Positions 9,901 to 17,000 of a stretch of DNA of 64,000 bases are shown here, one piece after another. Position numbers and translations under genes: made by a program. Origin of the DNA: Ignavibacteria bacterium (GTDB lineage Bacteria > Bacteroidota > Ignavibacteria > Ch128b). The notes below the pieces were generated by a model, which was not told the origin of the DNA, did no database searches, and saw only the letters and a program-made list of their open reading frames with translations. Position 1 is the stretch's first letter; the number at the start of each line of letters is the position of its first letter. The stretch is taken from NCBI GenBank assembly GCA_013177855.1, contig JABLYA010000001.1, positions 2,374,983-2,438,982 on the forward strand, read 5' to 3'.

Positions 9901-10996
9901 GACGACAGGTGGTTGGAATTTATTATCTGAGCCTGTAAAAACTTCTAATATGAGTAAAGGTGAACTATTCCCGTCAGCCACTTCAAATGCATTTACATTT
10001 AGTGATGATCTCGGTTATGTTAAGCACGATACATTAAAACCAGGTGTTGGTTACTGGCTGAAATTTACACAACAAGAACAACATACATTCCAGGGAATGG
10101 TTGATTATGTATTAAACATTCCAGTTAAAAAAGGATGGAATTTAATTGGTTCAGCCTATAAGTCAGTTCCAGTTAATAGTGTAACAACATCTCCAGCAGG
10201 TATAATTCAGTCGCCATTCTTTGAATACAACAATGGTTATTTACAGGCAGATAATTTGAATGTTGGTAAAGGATACTGGGTGAAAGTCAAACAGAATGGA
10301 ACTCTCACTCTGCCAACTACATATCCGATGATGCTTGCAAAGGAAAGCATTTATGCTCAGAAAGTTGACGATAAATGGCCAACAATAGTAATTACAGATG
10401 CAGCTGGAAAACAGACAAGACTTTATCTTGCTGAATTAAATAGTATAAATGCAGAATATGAATTACCTCCTCTACCTCCAGCAGATGCATATGATGTAAG
10501 GTTCAATTCTAATAAATATGTAGAGGATAAAGCAGTTGGTAACTATATTGTTTCACTAAATGCTGTGAGTTATCCAATCAGAATTAGATTAGAAAACTTC
10601 AGCGATGAAGTGTATAGAATTAGTGATGGAGTAGGTGGACAAATTTATGAAGATTTGATTAGAAACGGAGAAGAGAAAGAGGTTAATGTCAAAGGTCTTA
10701 ACGCATTAACATTACAAAAAGTTATTATTCCAGCTAATTATGAATTAAGTCAGAACTATCCAAATCCATTTAATCCATCTACGATTATTAAATTTGGATT
10801 ACCGGAGAATTCAAAAGTATTGCTCGAAGTTTATAATGTTCTTGGAGAGAAAGTAGCAACTTTGATAAATGCAGAGCTTAAAGCTGGTTATCATTCGATT
10901 ACATTCGATGCAAGAAATCTTACTTCTGGTGTTTATTTCTATAGAATCGAAACTTCGAAATTCAACGATGTAAAGAAAATGATTTTGGTGAAATAA
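3953..10996 (+). CDS. Giant T9SS-secreted mosaic protein: BNR propeller, triplicated VDDD/carboxypeptidase-regulatory-like modules
   Basis: A 2347-residue exported protein. The ATG at 3953 is five bases after AGGAGG; a TTG at 3950 is too close. A signal peptide ends near LFAQ. Order: BNR/sialidase-type repeats (about 83-500, e.g. STDGGLTW), a NLNGPY domain (505-595) also found in the S8 protease, two Ig-like domains with GVDSVWV (598-812), three copies of a VLVVDDD flavodoxin/amidotransferase-like domain each followed by carboxypeptidase-regulatory-like repeats (from 818, 1231 and 1645), the two-lobed GWNL module (1980-2127), ELPPLPP (2170) and the T9SS sorting domain LSQNYPNPFNPST to KMILVK. 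The function is unknown. The BNR units are the generic kind and show no proof of sialidase activity. The protein is probably surface-anchored or released. Confidence 0.88.
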   Translation: MRQKIYSLVLVTFLLLNSFLFAQDEERWSKPFLRLEPAKTGNQEEIKIDFEAIQNELKNIKPIRTVTADKTYTVYPNIRVWPNSGMTQSEVHIAVNPNNPNILLGGSNAANNSSTVSYVNQGFYVTTNGGQTWYGSDSLPGIPSGYYRSDPVVAFDQYGNMYFNTLEYSSTAGDLVTLKSTNNGLTWPIKVAVPNPGPDEDKNWVAIDVNPASPYYGYIYTAYTEFGSTDPNYRKLEFSRSTDGGLTFSAPVNMSGTSGYLHQGVNLAVGTNGDVVAAFTHYPTSTLTTSHVAFAKSTDGGLTWTQQLVVQNINDIRGNLTKGGNSIRVNSFPYIAVDHSNGPRRGWIYITYAARPATGQPPDVYLIKSTNFGATWSAPVKVNSEPANRDQWFPAIAVDPADGSVNIVYYDSRNYPNNDSTEVYLSRSLDGGNTWEDIKVSDRAHLPRAIAGLASGYQGDYIGITAKNGVVWPFWNDNRLGYHQAYTAKVFFIQINHTKLPNTENLNGPYTVAAKITGSVGIQEAKVFWRRGTTGAFDSLLMSRVAADSFVANIPGNGLPAIYQYYIYAKDSVGSFATLPGGAPGEVFQFEAATDNQPPVITHTVLPNQYRETWPPQVTATVTDNIGVDSVWVVYKVNSNGVIRQFRLYGQGNNVYSGAFDISSTLLNVGDTVYYRIGAKDLATSPNFGYHPSSSGYNSFLIIPDTEFPVITHNALGDQAFIRWPAQVRTVVTDNIGVDSVWVEWYKNTTANWKRFNLSKTTGNNWEGFFNSDTTQVAIGDSIFYRVVARDISLSQNITYLPASGYFKFNIIQTRGIVLVVDDDVSEFERISPEKGQFKADLTAPLGASAMLFKSTLDSVGFLADYVTFANLDTNTLMNYDIVILSAGTKTSAIFNDQGKRDAIRNFAKLDGKKTWVEGGEVGYFYRSTGTNDQLFRQEVLFTEAWVSDASSGLLNKKIPTHPINNYPHSIPDNIEFTGTGFGVRDAMRVLPGARVFPVSTWSTHPDSGGIIIRDKNPNPTSADNVFFTFSIGSMTNQEIAKKLIENTAEFLMARETPAVGRISGTVTLQGATNHSGVVVNLTGTANKSTVTAADGSYSFDSLYNGPYRVTAIAPTGYFPASKFVDTVVNDNQISNINFTFVPILPGTISGQVTLQGQSDHSGVLVQVLNQPGKQATTNAAGNYQIDSVMPGQVLVKFSKQGYGSKTKDTVLANGGTLVLNMTLTPTLGNILVIDDDVAEADRINPEKSTEADLTTPLGASATLFKTVLDSLGYNTDLVTFAALDTNALANYDLVILSTGSKTTNIFNDAAKRAAIRRYATTIGKTLAEGGELGYFFRSTSTTADSMFRKEVLYTSRWVSDATTAALKKKLPDHPIWNVPNVLPDNIAFTGTTYSIRDAMRVDWEPKTIYHAGTYTTYPDSGSIIIHDKTPNPSSADNVFFTFNISLITDQSLAKKLIENVVKYLFNQESAPLGRISGTVTLQGAPNSGGVEVRLSGTVSKTTYTAPDGSYSFDSLYAGPYRITAYAPTGWFPYTQKVDTTLSSGQQISNINFTFVPLVTGTVSGTVTLDGQTDHSGVEVKILNQPDKVTTTDASGNYSLTGVNPGDISVQFRKQGFRTTKKDTLLPNGGSLTINVFMPTSLGNVLVVDDDATLEGRISNEKQGAADLTSPLGVSANLFKTTLDSLGYNTDLVTFSALDTNSLTIYDVLILSAGPKTAVQFNDQAKRDAIRAFAKTPGKKTLVEGGEVGWNYRSTGTNDQLFRQEVLFVDRWVSDVSGGNLNKKIASHPINSVPNLIPDNLAFSGTGLGERDAMTVLPGARVYPVSTWSTYPDSGGIIVNDKNPNPLSADNVFFTFNIGGMTDQASAKKLIENTIKYLFTVEPPPTGVIAGQVTLNGAPNNAGVTLKLYQMPGSNLLMSQVTDSTGSYLFSGLYSGSYRVEASAPTGFYPAKAFVDTVVGTDTVYNINFSFVDVNTPQTVSFWTTGGWNLLSEPVKTSNMSKGELFPSATSNAFTFSDDLGYVKHDTLKPGVGYWLKFTQQEQHTFQGMVDYVLNIPVKKGWNLIGSAYKSVPVNSVTTSPAGIIQSPFFEYNNGYLQADNLNVGKGYWVKVKQNGTLTLPTTYPMMLAKESIYAQKVDDKWPTIVITDAAGKQTRLYLAELNSINAEYELPPLPPADAYDVRFNSNKYVEDKAVGNYIVSLNAVSYPIRIRLENFSDEVYRISDGVGGQIYEDLIRNGEEKEVNVKGLNALTLQKVIIPANYELSQNYPNPFNPSTIIKFGLPENSKVLLEVYNVLGEKVATLINAELKAGYHSITFDARNLTSGVYFYRIETSKFNDVKKMILVK
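6404..9875 (+). repeat. In-frame tandem triplication inside the giant BNR protein
   Basis: Three units start at the VLVVDDD-type strand at 6404, 7643 and 8885, so the periods are 1239 and 1242 bases (413 and 414 residues). Units 1 and 2 each hold one VDDD domain plus two carboxypeptidase-regulatory-like domains (GRISGTVTLQGA..., then GTxSGxVTL.GQ.DHSG). The third keeps one such domain before the C-terminal modules. The copies are diverged, so the duplication is not recent. Confidence 0.85.
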
Positions 10997-11033
10997 GATG
11001 GATATAACTCAGAGAATATGTAAAGATATTTCA

Positions 11034-11074
11034 GTTAATAACCCGTGCATTCAATTTGAATGCACGGGATTAAC
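11034..11074. terminator. Long perfect hairpin between the two giant genes
   Basis: CCCGTGCATTCAA (11042-11054) and TTGAATGCACGGG (11056-11068) are perfect inverted repeats around a single T. The stem extends with GTTAAT (11034-11039) and ATTAAC (11069-11074) across a two-base bulge. There is no U tract after it. It could be an intrinsic terminator of the U-poor type, an attenuator or an mRNA-stabilising end. Confidence 0.6.
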
Positions 11075-11099
11075 AATAAAAAGCAAAAAAGGAGAGTCT

Positions 11100-14000
11100 A
11101 TGAAACGAGTAATTTTATCACTTGTTCTTTTAGTAACTTTCTTCACAATGGCATACAGCCAGTATGCTGAGAGTTTCTTTACCTCAAATCCAAATTATAA
11201 GCAGGAATTAGAAAAAGCTGGAGTTACGAAATTTTCTATACCGGCTACGGTTAATTATAAACCCTTAGGAGTTATTAATTGGTCAGAAGGATTTGAGGGA
11301 ACAACATTTCCACCTACGGGTTGGGCGGTTCACCAATTAGATGGAGGTACTAATACCTGGATAAGGTATACAACTAGCCCAATTTTTGGAACAGCATCAG
11401 CCGCAGTAAGATGGGAAAGCTCGACTTTGCGCAATGATGATTGGTTAGTAACTCCCCAATTTCAAGTAAATCCCGGTGCCTTTCTAAACTTTTATGCAAA
11501 GAGACAATCAACTTCTTATTTCGACTCTGTAGAAATTTATTATTCTACGACAGGTGGGGTTCCTCCAACTGGTTACAATTATATAACTACGATTATGCCT
11601 GCTGGAACTACTCCTGAATTATTTCAAATACCGTTAAATGCTCTAGCAGGACAGAATATTTATATTGCTTTTAGATACAAAGAATTAGAGGAATATAGAT
11701 TTTATCTTGATAGCGTATATGTTGAAACTCCAGTTGCATTGGATGCAGGGATTGCTGCAATAAATAAACCCAAAAGTATTGAAACAACTCTTGGCACAAC
11801 ACCTCAATTTGTAGTAAAAAATTTTGGAGCTAATCCAACTGGTGCATTTCAGGCAACATTTACTATTCAACCAGGTGGATATACCCAGACAGTTAATGTT
11901 AGTTCATTAAACAGTGGTGAAAGTGTTACAATTGATTTACCTGCCTGGGTACCAGCAAATGCGGGTAATTATGTCGTGACTGCTTATACCAATTTATCTG
12001 GTGACTTAAATCCACAAAATGATACACTGCGAAAATTTGTAAGTGTAACTCAGGAACTTCCAAAAGACTTCACCTATAATGTCTCATCATTATATCCAGG
12101 GGGTGTTTCGCTTTATGGCTTGGAGTTTGATGGAAATTACTTCTATGTATCTAAATGGAATGAAAATAAAATTTATAGAATAAATAAGACAGGAACTCAA
12201 CTTGACTCATTTACTATAAATGGAATAAGTTCAACTTCAGGTTTACGAGATCTTGCCTGGGATGGACAATACCTGTATGGAAGTACAACTACGACAACTG
12301 TTTACCAGATAGATGTTTCAACTTTCAATGCAACAACTGCATTTACTTCACCAATTTCAGTTAGAGGAATAGCTTATGATAAAGCTAATGATGCTTTCTG
12401 GGTATGTAACTGGAGTACAGATTTAAGATTAGTAAGTCGTACTGGAACAACTTTACAAACAATCACCGCAGCTTCCCATGGTCTGACAGGCATGTCTGGA
12501 ATAGCTTATGACACTTTAACTGCTGGCGGACCATTTATCTGGGTTTTAAATGGCGGAAGTGCAACTGATGAAAAGATACTATATAAGATTCTTGCATCAT
12601 CTGGTTCTAAGGTTGACAGCTTCTTAATTACTCATCATTTGCCTGAAGGTGCAATTGGAGGTGGCGTATTTGTATCTGATAAGGTTGTTCCCGGTTCAAT
12701 TACTTTAGGAGTGCTTAACCAAGGTACACCTCACTTAATTAATGGTTACAGAATTGGAGGTGCTGCACTCCAACCATCTATCACAGTTGTTCATCCTAAT
12801 GGTGGTGAAGTATTCAATACAAATTCAAAAGAAATTATTGTATGGAAATCGCAAAATTATAATGGAAATGTTGATATTCTTGTAAGTCTTGATGGTGGAC
12901 TAAACTTCCAACCATTGGCTTTGAATGTAGCTAATACTGGATTTTATTCTACAACAACTCCTGAAATTACAACCAATAATGGTTTAATAGCTATAAGAGC
13001 TGCTGGTCAATCAAATCCATTTGATGTAAGTGATGGACCATTCAGTATAGTTTCTGCAACAAATGCACAGGTTAATTTCCCAATTGTTGTGACGGATGGA
13101 ATGTTTGCGCAGAGTTTAAGAACGGGATTAGATCCAACAGCAACCGATGGATTTGATTCTAATTTAGGTGAATATGAATTACCACCTGTACCTCCTGCAA
13201 CAGTATTTGATGCTCGATTAATTGGTGAAGATATTGGTGTTCCACAATTGGGTAATGGAACATATAAAGATTTCCGTCAGGGTACAAATGAGTTTAATGG
13301 ACAAAAGATTCATGAAGTAAAATATCAGGTAAGTCAGGTTGCAAGACTTAATGGTAATCCAATCACTCTTTACTGGGATTTACCATCAAATGTAACCGGT
13401 AGATTACAAGATTTAGTAACAGGTTCTATTATTGATGTTCAAATGACAGGGAGTGGTTCCTACACCGTTGAGAATCCGTCATTATATAATAAATTAAAAA
13501 TAACTTATACTTATACCTATACACCGCCGGTTACTGGTCAAATTAAAATTTTATATCCAAACGGTGGTGAAGTTCTGAAAAGAGGTTCTAATTTCGTAAT
13601 GGCGTGGTTGTCAAATGTTCCTGGTAAATTAGATTTGTATGGTTCAACTAACGGAGGTGCAAATTGGATATTGCTTGAGGATAGTTTGGATAATACTGGA
13701 GTATATGGTGGAGATATTGGTTTCGATACACCAGAAGGCAATCAATGGAAATTGAAATTAGTAAGTCAAGCAAATCCAACAATTTTTGATGAAACTGACG
13801 GTACTTTCTCAATTCAGGGTACAAAGTTAGTCTATTTAGATAATCCTTTTGTAATTAGTGATGGTAATTCTTCTGTTGGATTGTTCTATGGAATTGATCC
13901 AAGCGCAACTGATGGACTTGATCCAGCTCTTGGAGAAGCTGAATTACCACCACCACCGCCAACCGGTGTATTTGATGGAAGATTTGTAGGTACTGATATT

Positions 14001-17000
14001 GGTATTCCACAACTTGGACAGGGTACTTTGAGAGATTATAGGCAAGGTGGTAGTACATTTGCTGGAAATAAAATTCATGAAATTCAATATCAAGTTGGAA
14101 GTGGAGATTCATTAAGATTATTCTGGTATTTACCACCAAATGTAACCGGTTTATTACAGGATTTCTTCGGTGGTGCATTAGTTAATGTACCAATGAATGG
14201 TGCTGGTAAATTTACCGTTCCAAATCCAGGAATATTGAACAAGTTAAAAATAACCTTAACTTATACTGCAGCCCCGGCAATGGTTCAAGTTGTTCAACCA
14301 AATGGTGGTGAAAACTTATTTGTCGGGCAAACATATCAAATTGTCTGGAATGCAAGTGGAATTAATAACGTAAAATTAGAATATTCGACTAATGGTGGTT
14401 CAAGCTGGAATTACATTGCAACAGTTCCAGCTTATACAGCAAGTAAAGTAAAACTTTCAGGTAAACATCCAAAAGATCCTGATGCAGTAATTGAAGGCAC
14501 ATTAGGAACCTACTCATGGGTTGTGCCAAATACTCCATCGAATCAATGCTTGGTTAGAGTTTCAGATAATGATAATCCTTCTGTATTCGATGTCAGCGAT
14601 AATTTCTTTTCTATTTCTGCACCAATGTCAGAAGGTTGGGTTGTTCAAAATAGTGGAACTACAGCTGAATTGTATTCAGTAAGCGCAGTAAATGAAAATG
14701 TTGCCTGGGCTTGTGGTGCTGGTGGTGTTGTGATTAGAACCACAAATGGCGGTCAGACCTGGCAAACAGTTACTGCTCCACGAGCAGTTGATGCTTATGT
14801 AATCTGGGCACTTAGTGCAGATAAAGCATTTGTAGGAACAAGTGGTACATCTGATGCAAAGATTCATATGACAACTAATGGTGGTCAAACCTGGACAGAT
14901 GTTTATACAATAGCTGGTGGCTTCTTAAATGTAATTAGGTTTATTGATAATGATAATGGTTGGGCTCAAAGTGATCCCGTTGGTGGTAACTGGGTATTAC
15001 TCAAGACAACAAATGGTGGTTTAAACTGGTCATCAATGGCGACAGTACCACAGGCAGGTAGTGAATATGGCTGGAATAACTCTGGATGGGATAAATCAGG
15101 TTATATGTGGTTTGGTACAAATAATTCCAGAATTTATTATTCAACTAACAATGGAACAAATTGGTCATTTGCACCAACTACTTCAGCAAATGCTTATGCT
15201 GTAGCTTTCGATGGTAATTTAAATGGACTTTCTGGATTCGCTTCAGGTATACTTAATAAATCAACAAATGGTGGAGCCAGCTGGTTCTCAATTACCTCAC
15301 CGACAAGTGCAGATGTCACTGGTATTTCTACAGTTGATAATAATGAATTCTTTGTAGCCGCAGGTGGAAGTGTATGGAAAACAACTGACGGTGGAAATAA
15401 CTGGACAATGAGTTATGGCTCGGCTTCAAGTATTTATCATTTGTCATTAGTTCCAACTTTAACTGAAGCACAAGCTGCAGCAGGTTGGGCTGTAGGTGCT
15501 GGTGGATTGGTAATTAAGTACAGAAGACAAATTCAACAACCATCAGTTCATGTGGTTCAACCGAATGGTGGTGAAAACTGGCCCGTTGGTTCAACACAGA
15601 ACATTATCTGGGATGCACAACTAATTTCTAATGTTAAACTTGAATATACAACAGATAATGGTGCAACATGGATTAATATTGCGACAGTTCCTGCTGCAAA
15701 AGTCAAAAAAGTTAAACTTGATGGATATTCTCCAAAAGATCCGAATGGTGTTATTGAAGGTAACTTAGGTGTTTATGCCTGGACAATACCTAATACTCCA
15801 TCAACTCAATGCAAAGTGAGAGTATCGGATGCATCTAATCCTGCAGTATATGACGAAAGTGATAATGTGTTCACAATAAGTGAAGGTGTAATAGGTGAAA
15901 ATTGGATTGTGCAAAATAGTGGAACAACAGCTACACTTTATAGCGTATCGACAGTTAATGCTAATGTTGCCTGGGCGACAGGTGTTGGTGGTGTTGTTAT
16001 TAAAACAACAAATGGTGGTGCAACCTGGCAGACAGTAACTCCACCTCGTGCGGTTGATGCTCATGTAATTTGTGGAGTGAGTGCAGATAAAGCTCTAGTC
16101 GCAACAAATGGAACTTCTGACGCGGTAATCCACATTACAACAAACGGCGGTCAGACCTGGCAGAATGTTGTGACTGTTCCAGGTGGTTTCATTAATGTAA
16201 TCATAATGTTTGATGATATGAACGGATTTGCTCAGGGTGATCCTGTTGGTGGTAACTGGACGTTATTAAAGACCACTGATGGTGGATTTACATGGACACC
16301 TGCTGCTACAGTTCCTCAGGCAGGCAGTGAATATGGATGGAATAACAGTGGATGGAATGTTGGTAATACATTGTGGTTTGGTACAAATAATTCAAGAGTA
16401 TATAAATCTACAGATGGCGGTGCAACCTGGACTTATGCACCCACAACAGTTGTAAATAGTTACTCAGTTGCATTTGGTAATGCATTGAAAGGTGTTGTTG
16501 GTTCTGCAACCGGAACTGCTAACCGCTCGACAGATGGTGGTAATAGCTGGATTTCAATAACAACACCGGCAACTGGAAATATTTTAGGAATGACTTCAGT
16601 TAGTGAAAACGAATATTGGTTCACTTCAAACACATTTGTTTATTATTCAAGCGATCATGGTACAAATTGGTCGACTGGCTTTACTGCTACACAATCGCTT
16701 TATCACTTGCATTTCAAAAGCCTTGGTGGGCAGAATGCAGTAGGTTACGCTGTTGGTGCAAACGGATATGTAGTGAAATACTTTAGAGGACCAGTTACAC
16801 CTCAAGTTGTAGTTGTTGCTCCTAATGGTGGTGAGAATTGGACTGTTGGTTCTACAAGACAAATTGTCTGGAATGCACAAGCAGTACAAAATGTAAAGCT
16901 TGAGTATTCGACCAATAATGGTGCAAGCTGGAATTACATTGCAACAGTTCCAGCTCTTGCAAATAAATTAAATAATGCAAATGATGCTGAAACTTCGAAT

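Noticed and set aside
10998-11099. Upstream in-frame ATG that would add 34 residues to the second giant protein
   Set aside because: It reads through the long hairpin and places a charged stretch before a perfect signal peptide; GGAGAG directly precedes the ATG at 11100.
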